Part shown: one piece after another, positions 1 through 8,427 of the stretch
How positions within the stretch are numbered: position 1 is the stretch's first letter
Layout: every line of letters begins with the position of its first letter
NCBI GenBank assembly: GCA_030610945.1
Contig: JAUWQV010000003.1
Coordinates: forward strand, 144,614 to 208,613
Direction of reading: 5' to 3'
Source: Methanocellales archaeon
GTDB taxonomy: Archaea > Halobacteriota > UBA148 > JAUWXC01
DNA length: 64,000 bases
Notes under the pieces: generated by a model
The model's database searches: none
What the model was told of the DNA's origin: nothing
Seen by the model: the letters and a program-made list of their open reading frames with translations, nothing else
Translations under genes and position numbers: made by a program

Positions 1-182
1 GTGCAGGACCCCACTGCGATGGACAAGTCCTGGTGACACATGACACTCTGGGCTTTTATGAAAAGACGCCCAAATTTGTGAAGAAGTATGCAAGTCTCAG
101 GGAATTGATATTGAGCGCGGTAAAAACGTACAAAAAGGAAGTCGAAGAAGGCAGGTTTCCAACCGAAGAGTATAGTTATTAG
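1..182 (+). CDS. panB: 3-methyl-2-oxobutanoate hydroxymethyltransferase, C-terminal end (partial)
   Basis: The frame is open from the window edge to the TAG at 180-182, giving about 59 residues. It begins AGPHCDGQVLVTHDTLG and continues FYEKTPKFVKKY, the characteristic C-terminal part of PanB, which makes ketopantoate for CoA synthesis. The GxGxxCDGQ-type segment shapes the active site in this family. The 5' end lies outside the window. The gene ends 2 nt before a minus-strand remnant of pyrI, so panB and pyrI were probably convergent neighbours before the Fic gene came between them. The family call is by recognition; nothing can be said about the start or promoter. Confidence 0.85.
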   Translation, partial: AGPHCDGQVLVTHDTLGFYEKTPKFVKKYASLRELILSAVKTYKKEVEEGRFPTEEYSY

Positions 183-184
183 AT

Positions 185-236
185 TTAGAACAGATGCTCC
201 ACAATATTTTTGGAGATTGTGCTCTCGCCTAACACA
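185..236 (-). pseudogene. Remnant of a pyrI 3' end (duplicate)
   Basis: Read on the minus strand, this stretch encodes ISKNIVEHLF followed by TAA. It closely matches the end of the intact pyrI at 1522-1986 ([10 protein letters not shown]). At DNA level 185-236 and 1522-1573 align over about 46 positions with roughly 37 identities, including a perfect 14-mer (aacagatgctccac). Further upstream the similarity decays and the frame is lost. It is best read as a leftover of a second or former pyrI terminus, separated from pyrI by the Fic gene. It is too short to be functional. Confidence 0.6.
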
Positions 237-450
237 GTATAAAAGGTTCGCCCTGCAAGCGCACCCAAATTTTTGCTTTGCAAAAACTTCTTTTATCCAC
301 AACGTTAGAAGAAAAATCATGCCTTACTCTAAGACCTCCGCTTGTGCACATTATCATGATGGTCGTAACAGTAGATTACCAGCCAGCAGATTCCTACCAT
401 CTTTACTACATTTGATTCTGTCACTATTTTTTCATCTGGGTGACCACGAA

Positions 451-1365
451 TTATTTATCTCTTCTTTTTGTGGGCGTCTTTTTGTATTGTTTAATCAAAA
501 ACTTTACTGTTTGTTTTAAATCTTGATTTTTTGAGTATTCCTGCAAAGTCGCATAATACTCTTCTCTGTCTTGTATTGAAATAGTTATTGGAGGATATTT
601 ATTCTTAAGAAGAATGAAATTTAATAACAATCTTCCTACCCTTCCATTACCGTCTTGGAATGGATGTATGTATTCAAATTGGTTGTGGATTATTGCCGAT
701 AAAACCAGAGGCTTAAACTTGCTTTTATTTTCTTTATACCAATCAACCAAATCTTTTAATGCATCCATTAATTCATTAGCAAGAACACCTGTATGTATGA
801 CTTCTCCTTTTGAACTTGTTATAACAACTTCCACAGTTCTAAATTCTCCTGCACAATCTTTTGAGCCTTCAAAACATAGTCTATGGAGCTTTTTTATTAA
901 TCCTAAAGACAAATCCTCTTTTGTTTTTCTGATGTATTCAACAGCTTTTGCCACGCCTTTTGTTTCCAGTTCCTCTGCATTTGTTGCTTGTTTTTTGCGA
1001 AGAATTTCAGGGACTTCGTCTTCTGCAATCGTTGAACCTTCTATCGCGTTTGTGTTATAAACAAATTCTTCTGTGAATCTTTGCCAGTCTTTCTGGTCAA
1101 GATGAATTATTTTTAGTTTCTCATCATACTTGTTAAGTGCTTCAACTTGTTTTATAGTTAAACTGAACAAAAACACTCGTGTAGTTAATTCCTCTAAAAC
1201 TTCAAGAATACTTTTTTCTGCTTTTTTCTTTGCCTTCTCCAATCCGTCCCTGCTCAAATCTTTGCCCAGATAACGCCTTATTTTTTTTACCTTGTCTTGA
1301 TCCCTGTAAGAATGAACAAGATAGTATTTTACCCCATACTTCGTTTTTCTTTTTTCAACATACAT
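451..1365 (-). CDS. Fic family protein (AMPylase-type)
   Basis: About 304 residues from the ATG at 1363-1365; an upstream in-frame GTG at 1386 is an alternative start. The Fic core motif HPFQDGNGRVGR is intact, with the catalytic His and the NGR that binds nucleotide phosphates, so transfer of AMP or another nucleotide moiety to a target hydroxyl is expected. An N-terminal TNAIEG fits the (S/T)xxxE(G/N) inhibitory-helix motif, which suggests a self-inhibited class II Fic protein. The first 60 residues are a basic segment beginning MYVEKRKTKYG. There is no antitoxin-like partner beside it. The AT-rich gene sits between panB and pyrI, flanked by a pyrI remnant, consistent with insertion. The target is unknown. 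Confidence 0.9.
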   Translation of the reverse strand: MYVEKRKTKYGVKYYLVHSYRDQDKVKKIRRYLGKDLSRDGLEKAKKKAEKSILEVLEELTTRVFLFSLTIKQVEALNKYDEKLKIIHLDQKDWQRFTEEFVYNTNAIEGSTIAEDEVPEILRKKQATNAEELETKGVAKAVEYIRKTKEDLSLGLIKKLHRLCFEGSKDCAGEFRTVEVVITSSKGEVIHTGVLANELMDALKDLVDWYKENKSKFKPLVLSAIIHNQFEYIHPFQDGNGRVGRLLLNFILLKNKYPPITISIQDREEYYATLQEYSKNQDLKQTVKFLIKQYKKTPTKRRDK

Positions 1366-1521
1366 ATTACCACAATAGGTGCCCACATTTATGAAACTTT
1401 CCTATCTTGTGGTCACCTCAGCTATTCAGAGGAGACTTATGTTCCTGAACATAATTTTGGAAGAGCATCTTTAAGAGGTCCACAGATGGATTCTTGCAGG
1501 CACCGGGAGTTAAAGGTGACT

Positions 1522-1986
1522 TCACAACAGATGCTCCACGATATTTTCAGAAATTACGCGCTCGCAGTAAACACATCTCAACTGCACACCCTTCTCGCGC
1601 TTGTTGACAGTGAACTTGGATATCACTGGCTCATTTGTGTTTGATATGCAGTTCGGGTTGGCACACCTCACCAGGCCCTCGATTACGCTTGGCAGCGCTA
1701 CTTTGTGCTTCTCCTTCACTTTATATTCGCGAACGATGTTAATCGTGGCAGACGGAGCAATGAGCGCAATCTTATCTACTTCATGAGGTGCCAGCTCCCT
1801 GCCCTCTACCTTGACGATGTCCTTTGTCCCCATTGCCTGGCTGGGCACGTTCGTGACCGCGCTTATCACCGCATCTGTTTGCCCAATAATGCCAAGAATT
1901 TTAAGAACGTTAAGCGCCTGCCCAGCTGCGATGTGGTCAATAACCGTTCCGTTCTTAATTGGCCTAACACGCAGCTCCTTCTTCAT
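1522..1986 (-). CDS. pyrI: Aspartate carbamoyltransferase regulatory subunit
   Basis: 154 residues, the usual PyrI length. The N-terminal allosteric domain starts [19 protein letters not shown], which forms the nucleotide-effector site in this family. The C-terminal zinc domain has the four-cysteine pattern CANPNC...CVYC that contacts the catalytic trimer. Together with PyrB it makes the regulated ATCase that commits carbamoyl phosphate to pyrimidines. The start codon overlaps the last 4 nt of pyrB upstream, so the pair is translationally coupled. Nothing is truncated. Confidence 0.96.
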   Translation of the reverse strand: MKKELRVRPIKNGTVIDHIAAGQALNVLKILGIIGQTDAVISAVTNVPSQAMGTKDIVKVEGRELAPHEVDKIALIAPSATINIVREYKVKEKHKVALPSVIEGLVRCANPNCISNTNEPVISKFTVNKREKGVQLRCVYCERVISENIVEHLL

Positions 1987-2900
1987 CTCGCCCCCAACAC
2001 GAGGGACATGACCGCCATCCTCACGGGCACACCATAGAAGGCCTGCTGGAAATATCTTGCATGCTTCGTCGCATCCACATCTGCATCTATCTCGTTTACT
2101 CTAGGAAGAGGATGCATGATAATCATGTCATCCCTGGCATCTTTTAGCAACTCTGCCGAGATGCGGTAGGTCCCAGCAACCTTCTGATACTCGCTCGGGT
2201 CTGGAAACCGCTCTTTTTGAATTCTGGTCATATAGAGCACATCTGCATTGGGGATTACGTCTTCCAGTTTAGTGGTCTCAGACACGTCGATGCCTCTCTT
2301 TCTCAAATCGCCCTTGATTTCGTCTGGCATCTTTAACTGCTCGGGGGATACCAAGGAGATATTAGCGCCGTATAACGATAACGCGTAAGCAAGGGAGTGA
2401 ACGGTTCTGCCATACTTAAGGTCGCCAATCAGTGCGATGTCTAAATTTTCAAGATGGCTCTCTCGCTTTATCGTGTACAAATCCAGCAAGGTCTGCGTAG
2501 GATGATGGCCTGCTCCGTCACCAGCGTTTATGACCGGGATATTTGATATCTCTGCAGCCATCCTTGCCGAGCCTTCTTTGGAATGCCTGAGCACGATGGC
2601 ATCCGCGTATTCGCTCACTACTCTGATCGTATCAGCGAGCGTTTCGCCTTTGGAGGCAGAGCTGGTCTCGGTAGAAATCATGTTGACCGTCTCGCCGCCC
2701 AAGCGCTTCATCGCAGTTTCAAAAGATAGTCTGGTGCGCGTACTCGATTCGTAAAACAACAGTGCCAAAATCTTTCCAGCCAACAAATCAGACTTTTTAC
2801 CTTTGGCAAAAGACTCAAGCTCTTCGGCTTTTTTAAGAATAGCGTCAATCTCTGCCCTGGAGAAATCTCTCATCGAGATGATGTGCTTTTTAGTGAACAT
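1983..2900 (-). CDS. pyrB: Aspartate carbamoyltransferase catalytic subunit
   Basis: 305 residues. The carbamoyl-phosphate loop STRTRLSFE is present near residue 53, followed by the HPTQTLLDL and HPLPRVNEI segments that bind aspartate and carbamoyl phosphate. It catalyses formation of carbamoyl aspartate in the second step of pyrimidine synthesis. It is the first gene of a pyrB-pyrI operon. The start [15 protein letters not shown] gives the standard family N-terminus. The gene runs divergently from no neighbour: the USP gene upstream is on the same strand with a 37-nt gap. Confidence 0.97.
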   Translation of the reverse strand: MFTKKHIISMRDFSRAEIDAILKKAEELESFAKGKKSDLLAGKILALLFYESSTRTRLSFETAMKRLGGETVNMISTETSSASKGETLADTIRVVSEYADAIVLRHSKEGSARMAAEISNIPVINAGDGAGHHPTQTLLDLYTIKRESHLENLDIALIGDLKYGRTVHSLAYALSLYGANISLVSPEQLKMPDEIKGDLRKRGIDVSETTKLEDVIPNADVLYMTRIQKERFPDPSEYQKVAGTYRISAELLKDARDDMIIMHPLPRVNEIDADVDATKHARYFQQAFYGVPVRMAVMSLVLGAR

Positions 2901-2937
2901 CGAATTGATTATAGCGGGATTTTACTTAAAATTATTG

Positions 2938-3378
2938 TCATTTGTGCATTCGTACTGCACCAAAAATAGATCTCTTAAGCGCCCCTGGTATGACCAGCAC
3001 AGGGCAATCAGCACTACACATTACCTCTCCTATTACCTCCTTTTTTTCAAAGCTGTACCAAGATGGCTTTTCACCGGCACCCACCACTACCAAGTCTGCT
3101 TTTATCCTACCAGCCACCTCTACTATGCCTTGCGCAACGTCTTCAGTGGACTCAAGGAGAGGATTTGCCTTTACTCCCGCCTTTTCAGCGGCATCGACAA
3201 AAATCTTAAGCGCTTTTTTGCCCTCTATCTCCAATTCCTCATTCGAAACCAATGAGAAACGAGGCAATAAATGCAGCACGGTCATTTTAGCATCAAAGGT
3301 TTTAACGACCTTCATTACATGGTGCACTACTGCTGAGGCGGGTTCAGGTCCTGCGGTGCATACCAATACGTGCTTCAT
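2938..3378 (-). CDS. Universal stress protein (UspA family)
   Basis: 146 residues with the UspA alpha/beta fold: an initial strand MKHVLVCTAGPEPAS, and a C-terminal GAGEKPSW...VMCSADCPVLVIPGA that corresponds to the ATP-binding glycine loop and final strand of the family. The loop is GxGEKxS rather than the common GSRGxxG, so nucleotide binding is uncertain. It may be co-transcribed with pyrBI downstream. This is the most divergent of the three USP genes in the window. The physiological role cannot be inferred. Confidence 0.85.
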   Translation of the reverse strand: MKHVLVCTAGPEPASAVVHHVMKVVKTFDAKMTVLHLLPRFSLVSNEELEIEGKKALKIFVDAAEKAGVKANPLLESTEDVAQGIVEVAGRIKADLVVVGAGEKPSWYSFEKKEVIGEVMCSADCPVLVIPGALKRSIFGAVRMHK

Positions 3379-3492
3379 AGGGTCACCTTAAGATAGGTAA
3401 CTTGTTCGAGTATTTATTTCATTCCGTTTTAGCAAGAGCAAGGCATAAAGATTATATACTAGATCAGTCCCAGTTGAATACGGGGATGGGAG

Positions 3493-3651
3493 ATGCGGTG
3501 TATTTGGTGTGGTATAAGATATACTGAAGAGTTTGGAGACGTTGCCGCTGGTTTTTGCGGATCTGCATGTGAGCATAGGTGGTCTCAATCGTTCGAGCGC
3601 CACCACATAAGTGTCACATCGGATTTCTCAGATATAAGAGTCAGCGGGTGA
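3493..3651 (+). CDS. Small cysteine-pair protein (putative zinc-binding), 52 aa
   Basis: A 53-codon frame starting at the ATG at 3493, with a purine-rich GGGATGGGAG just upstream and a TATA-like element (aagattatatac, near 3450) about 40 nt before the start. The protein has CIWCG near its N-terminus and CGSAC near residue 22, two close cysteine pairs that could hold one zinc, followed by a His-containing C-terminal half. No known family is recognised. It ends 3 nt before the convergent trmI. Support comes from the cysteine pairs, promoter and RBS; conservation could not be tested. Confidence 0.5.
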   Translation: MRCIWCGIRYTEEFGDVAAGFCGSACEHRWSQSFERHHISVTSDFSDIRVSG

Positions 3652-3653
3652 TA

Positions 3654-4403
3654 TCACAGCCTCGCTATCGTGATAAATCCCGTATGGGCCACACGCGTAG
3701 AGGGACGCGTACCTCTCTTAGTGAAGTCTAGATTTCTTTCAACGCACTCAAGAGTCTGCACTTCAGAAAATCCTTCCCTCTCGATGGCAACTCTTATATC
3801 CTCGGTCTGTTCAAAAAATGGCGAATATGTCGCCAGAAAACCGCCGGGCTTTAGTACTTTTTTTATGTGTGGTATGACCATGGCAGCATCCTTCATATCC
3901 AACGTAATTAAATTAAAATTCTTTTTCAAGTGTGGCACCTCAGATACGATGTCGGCGTGCCTCAGTTCGACGTTTCGCAGCCCAGCAGCCTCAATATTCT
4001 TTCTGGCAATTTTAACAAATTCCCCGTTTCTTTCATAAGTGACCACTTTTTTAGCGATAGTGCCAAGGTAGATGGCGAGGATTCCCGAGCCTGTGCCAGC
4101 GTCGAGTACATTGTCTTCTGGACACAAACCGGTATATGCGAGTATAATTCCAATATCCTTCGGCATCATTGGCGCACCCGTCCTTTTACAGTGCCTGAAA
4201 AAATCTGGCGCCCTTGGCTTTATAATGGCATATTCATAACCAAGATGCGTCATGAGTGTGCCTCCAAATGTTTTCTCGCGCAACTCACCTAGATCGAGGA
4301 TTCCGTGGTCGGTATGAAATTTTTTATCAGAAGCCTCCACGAGATACTCGCGCTTCTTGCCTTTAAGCAGAACTAGACTCTTATCAGCTACCACAACCAT
4401 CAC
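3654..4403 (-). CDS. trmI: tRNA (adenine-57/58-N1)-methyltransferase
   Basis: 249 residues. The small N-terminal beta domain (VLLKGKKREYLVEA) and the Rossmann methyltransferase domain match the archaeal TrmI/GCD14 family. The SAM-binding motif I LDAGTGSGILAIYLG lies near residue 100, and the RAPDFFRHCKRTGAPMMPKDIG segment is typical. TrmI methylates A57/A58 in the T-loop of tRNA as a homotetramer. The 5' end overlaps the nac stop codon by 4 nt, so nac and trmI are one transcription unit, a pairing seen in other archaea. It is full length. Confidence 0.93.
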   Translation of the reverse strand: MMVVVADKSLVLLKGKKREYLVEASDKKFHTDHGILDLGELREKTFGGTLMTHLGYEYAIIKPRAPDFFRHCKRTGAPMMPKDIGIILAYTGLCPEDNVLDAGTGSGILAIYLGTIAKKVVTYERNGEFVKIARKNIEAAGLRNVELRHADIVSEVPHLKKNFNLITLDMKDAAMVIPHIKKVLKPGGFLATYSPFFEQTEDIRVAIEREGFSEVQTLECVERNLDFTKRGTRPSTRVAHTGFITIARL

Positions 4404-4741
4404 TTTCGCAGCTTCATTATTGCTTCTGCCAGATCGCCTTTGGCATCCTTCAGGGCTGCCCTCGCTTCATCAGCAGATACCCCTGTCTGCCCAGCCACGA
4501 GTGTTACATCTTCTTCAGGTACTTTCAACTCGCGAGGATGTGTTTCCGGTGTGCCAGTGATTTGATATGTTCTCATGCCCTGAGCACCCATTATCGTGAC
4601 CTGAGCATCGCTAAAAACTATCTCGCTGTCTGCCGTCTTGATGATAACCTCCTCAACACCGCTAAGTTCCTCGATGTTGATGCCCATCTGTTTCATCATC
4701 TGCTGCAACCTGCGTGGATTCATGCCTCTCATAGGAATCAT
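4400..4741 (-). CDS. nac: Nascent polypeptide-associated complex protein
   Basis: 113 residues. The N-terminus (RGMNPRRLQQMMKQMGI) is the basic ribosome-contact segment. The NAC beta-barrel follows (VIIKTADSEIVFSDAQVTIM), and a C-terminal UBA-like helical domain runs from about residue 75 (VTLVAGQTGVSADEARAAL). Archaeal NAC works as a homodimer at the ribosome exit tunnel. It is directly upstream of and overlapping trmI. The likely promoter faces nnrDE across a 77-nt divergent intergenic region. Confidence 0.95.
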   Translation of the reverse strand: MIPMRGMNPRRLQQMMKQMGINIEELSGVEEVIIKTADSEIVFSDAQVTIMGAQGMRTYQITGTPETHPRELKVPEEDVTLVAGQTGVSADEARAALKDAKGDLAEAIMKLRK

Positions 4742-4818
4742 AATACTTACTCCATCTGTATAGGAGAAAGAGTGTACGCACTATTAAACATAACCCTTTA
4801 TAGAGTGGCCTGAAGATT

Positions 4819-6261
4819 ATGGAATCAGTGACTGAAATCATCACGTCAAAACAGATAAGGGTAATAGATATCAACTCAGAATACGTTGGCATCCCTCGCC
4901 TGGTGCTCATGGAAAACGCCGGCAAAGCAGTTGCAAATGCTGTGCGAGAACGCTTTGATAAAGGTAAAATCACGATTCTTGCTGGGAGAGGCAACAATGG
5001 CGGAGATGCATTCGTTGCCGCCAGACATCTGAAGGGCTTTGATGTTCAGGTGATGCTGCTCGGTAGCGCCGAGGACATAAAGACGAAAGAGGCAAAGATT
5101 AATTGGGATAGATTGAAAGATACCAAAGTGACGCTTGCGGAGGTGCGTAGCCCAAAAGACCTCGATAAGACTCGCATCATGGACTCGGACGTGATTATCG
5201 ATGCGATATTCGGAACGGGCATTAGAGGAAAAATCAGAGAGCCGGAAGCGACCGCAATAGACTTGATTAATGCATCCAACGCATTCGTGATATCGATTGA
5301 CGTTCCAAGCGGGATGAATCCGGACACGGGTAAAGGTGAAAAAATCGCCCATCCGGATTTGACGATTACCTTCCACAAAATGAAAAGAGGATTGATAGGA
5401 GTGCCTAATGTAAAAGTAGTAGATATTGGCATACCAGAAGAGGCGGAATTGTTGGCAGGGCCTGGAGACTTTCAGATGCTAGCGCCAAGGAACTCAGAAA
5501 GCCACAAAGGCGATAATGGGCGTATACTCGTCATAGGTGGCGGTGCATACGTCGGCGCGCCTGCACTAACAGCGTTAGCAGCGCTCAGAGCGGGCGCAGA
5601 CATAGTGACAGTTGCCGCGCCGTCAAGCGTTTCAGATATCATTGCGTCATTTTCTCCAAACCTGATTATCTCATCCCTGACGTCGGATGTCCTCGTGCCC
5701 GATGACATACCCATCATAACCGAACTGATAGCCAAGCATGACGTGGTAGTAATCGGCATGGGCCTGGGCAAGAGCGAGCCTGCAACCAGGGCGGTTAGAG
5801 CAATCGTGCCACTGTGCAAAAAGGTTGTAATCGATGCAGATGCATTGAGTGCACTTGAGTTTCCATTACAGGGGGCAATAATAACACCTCATGCAGGGGA
5901 GTTTGAATCGCTCAGCAATATGCACCTGCCAAAAGACTTGAAGAAGCGAACTGAAACAATCAAGAAGTTCTCCAAAGATAGCGGTGCTGTAGTGCTGTTG
6001 AAGGGCAAGATAGACATAATATCTGACGGAGAGAGGGCAAAAATAAACAAAACCGGCAATCCAGGCATGACAGTTGGTGGAACAGGTGATGTGCTTGCTG
6101 GCATTGTAGGGGCGCTGTACGCAACGAATAGCGCCTTCGAGGCGGCCCTTGTAGGAGCGTTCATAAATGGCAGAGCAGGGGATTTCGCATTTAACAAATA
6201 TGGATTCGGCCTGTTGGCAACAGATGTTATAGACAACATTCCGAAAGCGATGAAACCATGA
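4819..6261 (+). CDS. nnrDE: Bifunctional NAD(P)HX epimerase / ADP-dependent NAD(P)HX dehydratase
   Basis: 480 residues carrying both repair activities. Residues 1-210 are the YjeF_N epimerase, with LAGRGNNGGDAFVAARHL and the VSIDVPSGMN motif. From about 225 onward is the ribokinase-like dehydratase, with GGGAYVGAPAL, ITPHAGEF and the NPGMTVGGTGDVLAGIVG loop holding the catalytic Asp. The enzyme reconverts damaged hydrated NAD(P)H to the normal cofactor. It overlaps trmJ by 4 nt (ATGA). It is full length. Confidence 0.96.
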   Translation: MESVTEIITSKQIRVIDINSEYVGIPRLVLMENAGKAVANAVRERFDKGKITILAGRGNNGGDAFVAARHLKGFDVQVMLLGSAEDIKTKEAKINWDRLKDTKVTLAEVRSPKDLDKTRIMDSDVIIDAIFGTGIRGKIREPEATAIDLINASNAFVISIDVPSGMNPDTGKGEKIAHPDLTITFHKMKRGLIGVPNVKVVDIGIPEEAELLAGPGDFQMLAPRNSESHKGDNGRILVIGGGAYVGAPALTALAALRAGADIVTVAAPSSVSDIIASFSPNLIISSLTSDVLVPDDIPIITELIAKHDVVVIGMGLGKSEPATRAVRAIVPLCKKVVIDADALSALEFPLQGAIITPHAGEFESLSNMHLPKDLKKRTETIKKFSKDSGAVVLLKGKIDIISDGERAKINKTGNPGMTVGGTGDVLAGIVGALYATNSAFEAALVGAFINGRAGDFAFNKYGFGLLATDVIDNIPKAMKP

Positions 6262-6950
6262 AGTTTAGAATTGTGCTCGTAGAGCCGAAATATGAAGGAA
6301 ATATCGGCTCGGTTGCCAGAGTGATGAAGAATTTTGGTTTTAAAGAGCTGGTACTGGTAAAACCGCCACCACTGGGTGATTTTTGCAGGGCAATGGCCTC
6401 GCATGCAGGGGATGTCCTGGATAACTGCAAGACCTTCGATTCATTTGTAGATGCGGTTAAAAATTCGAACATTATGGTTGGCACAACTGCAATTACCGGA
6501 AAAAGTGATGATGAACACACTCGGATGCCGTTCTTTACACCCAAAGAGCTAAAGGAGAAATTGTGTGGAAAGGTAGGAGAGATATCACTGGTTTTTGGTA
6601 GAGAAGATGTGGGGCTGAGCAACGAGGAGATTAAGAAATGCGACATGATTGTGGGTGTTCCAACGTGCATAGAATATCCAGTGATGAACTTATCCCATGC
6701 AGTAGCCATAATTTTGTATGAGTTAAACAATGTCCCTCCGGGGAAAATCGAACTTGCCAAGCATGACGATTTAGAGCGATTGTACGAGCACTGCCAATTT
6801 ATCTTAAATCAAACAGACTATCCTAAGCACAAGCGAAACAAAACACTCCTGATGCTGCGCAGAATATTCGGGAGGGCAACGCTCACAGGACGGGAGGTGC
6901 AAACCTTTAGAGGGATATTAAGGAAAATAGAGTTCCACATTAAAAGATAG
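6258..6950 (+). CDS. trmJ: tRNA (cytidine/uridine-32-2'-O-)-methyltransferase, SPOUT family
   Basis: 230 residues. The N-terminal PKYEGNIGSVARVMKNFGF is SpoU motif 1. LVFGREDVGLSNEEI and VMNLSHAVAIILYEL are motifs 2 and 3, which make the trefoil-knot SAM site. Archaeal TrmJ methylates the ribose of nucleotide 32 in tRNA. A C-terminal helical extension (residues about 170-230) is usual for the family. The ATGA overlap with nnrDE indicates translational coupling, although the two functions are unrelated. Confidence 0.92.
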   Translation: MKFRIVLVEPKYEGNIGSVARVMKNFGFKELVLVKPPPLGDFCRAMASHAGDVLDNCKTFDSFVDAVKNSNIMVGTTAITGKSDDEHTRMPFFTPKELKEKLCGKVGEISLVFGREDVGLSNEEIKKCDMIVGVPTCIEYPVMNLSHAVAIILYELNNVPPGKIELAKHDDLERLYEHCQFILNQTDYPKHKRNKTLLMLRRIFGRATLTGREVQTFRGILRKIEFHIKR

Positions 6951-6980
6951 ACAAATATGATAAGTATGTCACAGGGTATT

Positions 6981-7181
6981 TTAGTCACAATAGCGCACGA
7001 CGAGATAGCATAATGCCATGAAAAGTACCATCGCCATCGCCAAAAGTGTGTCGGAATTAATGATGGTTGAATAACTGACGAACACATAGCCAAGCCCGAA
7101 GAAACAAGAAGTAGCAGAAACAAGGAGAAATAACATTAAAAGTGTAGGACTTAACTTTTTTCCACATATCACAAAAGCCAT
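6981..7181 (-). CDS. Small membrane protein, unknown function (66 aa)
   Basis: The start chosen is the ATG at 7179-7181. A TATA element (ctatatattg) lies about 25-30 nt upstream, which would give a leaderless mRNA. The frame stays open 17 codons further upstream, but that part would sit over the promoter. The product begins MAFVICGKKLSP and has two hydrophobic segments (about residues 12-32 and 43-62). No family is recognised. It is divergent from the AI-2E transporter gene, with 100 nt between. It could be a chance frame in AT-rich DNA, but hydrophobic periodicity and promoter favour a real gene. Confidence 0.45.
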   Translation of the reverse strand: MAFVICGKKLSPTLLMLFLLVSATSCFFGLGYVFVSYSTIINSDTLLAMAMVLFMALCYLVVRYCD

Positions 7182-7281
7182 GATATTTTGTATTAGTTTT
7201 GACAATATATAGTTTACCATAAAAAACAACAATAACCTTAACCTCGTAATCTACATATCAAATGAGGAGATATGGTAAGTC

Positions 7282-8334
7282 ATGAGCGATAAACAGAAAG
7301 ATGGCATAAAATATCTAATTGATAAAAAGTGGCTAATCGCAAGTGCTATATCCGTGCTCATTCTGCTGCTACTTACCGCCTATTTCTTTTCCCCCCTGAT
7401 AGACGGCTTGGTATTAGGGCTTGTCTTCGCTTATGTTGCCAGGCCCATAAAAGAGAGAGTGAGTAAAAAGCATGTATATCTGTCTTGTCTCATCGCCACG
7501 TGCTGCATCATTATACCATGCATGCTAATTCTTGGACTGGGCACGATAGAGACGATAAATCAGCTCATCTGGATAGCCCAACACCAATCCGAGATAGTAG
7601 ATTCGTTCATCGGGACACTCGCCGCGATGAATTTGCCTCCGCCGGTGTACAGCGCGATTTTGGATTTCGCGCGAAACTATGCCAGTTCGTTCATAGCAGC
7701 AATCAGCCAGATTTCGACGCTGAGGCATGCCAGAAGCTTGGCGATGATAGGCACAAATTTCCTGGTATCAATCTTTGTGTGCTTTTTCCTACTTGCAGAT
7801 GGTGAGCGGTTTGCAGAAGCGGTTATAGACATCTTGCCGTCAGAAAAAAAGAAGATACTCAAGTCATACCTCCTGCATGCTGATATGATATTATTTGGCA
7901 TCTATACTGGCAATTTTTACAATGCAATCGTTGTGAGTGTAATCTCCCTATTCGTGTTTTTCTTTTTTGGCATACCGCATATTTTTGTGTTATCCTCTTT
8001 CATATTTTTGGCTGCACTGCTCCCCATAATCGGCGGTTGGATGGTGCTTATTCCTATAACAGGATTTATGTACTGGAATTTTGGGATTCAAAGAGCGCTG
8101 GGATTTTTGCTCGCCTCCATGATTGCCATATATGCGCCGTCTGAATTCTTCCTGAAACCATATATCGTGAGCGTAATGTCCAAAACCCATCCACTTCTAA
8201 TGCTGCTGGCATTTCTGGGCGGAGGACTGGTTGCTGGCATTGCTGGCTTCTTCTTGGCACCGATGGTGGTTGGCTTACTTATAGCAGCATACAGGACATT
8301 AATCGAAGAAAGAGATAATATCCCTGCATTGTAG
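7282..8334 (+). CDS. AI-2E family (PerM-like) transporter
   Basis: 350 residues with about eight membrane segments: two at the N-terminus, a central soluble stretch (about 100-190), and a block of helices from 200 to 340. The pattern, including GTNFLVSIFVCFFLLADGERF and ALLPIIGGWMVLIP, is that of the AI-2E transporter family (PF01594), whose substrates range from autoinducer-2 to Na+/H+ in characterised members. A GAGGAGATATGG purine tract precedes the ATG. No neighbour hints at a substrate. Confidence 0.85.
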   Translation: MSDKQKDGIKYLIDKKWLIASAISVLILLLLTAYFFSPLIDGLVLGLVFAYVARPIKERVSKKHVYLSCLIATCCIIIPCMLILGLGTIETINQLIWIAQHQSEIVDSFIGTLAAMNLPPPVYSAILDFARNYASSFIAAISQISTLRHARSLAMIGTNFLVSIFVCFFLLADGERFAEAVIDILPSEKKKILKSYLLHADMILFGIYTGNFYNAIVVSVISLFVFFFFGIPHIFVLSSFIFLAALLPIIGGWMVLIPITGFMYWNFGIQRALGFLLASMIAIYAPSEFFLKPYIVSVMSKTHPLLMLLAFLGGGLVAGIAGFFLAPMVVGLLIAAYRTLIEERDNIPAL

Positions 8335-8427
8335 GGCGAATGTCATTGGCGCGCAACCCACATACCTGGCCGGCACAAGCGATAAATAAAGTTAAGAACG
8401 ATGCAGAGTGAAAGATAGGGTGAAATC

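Noticed and set aside
217..519. Plus-strand open frame of 100 codons beside panB
   Set aside because: It covers the pyrI-like remnant and the start of the Fic 3' region, has no family similarity, atypical composition and no RBS; a chance frame in AT-rich DNA.
3388..3606. Minus-strand 72-codon frame opposite the cysteine-pair gene
   Set aside because: It lacks a recognisable domain, and the opposite strand has a better-supported gene with promoter, RBS and paired cysteines.
4662..4997. Minus-strand 111-codon frame overlapping nac and nnrDE
   Set aside because: It lies over the nac N-terminus and the start of nnrDE in a different frame; both real genes are certain.
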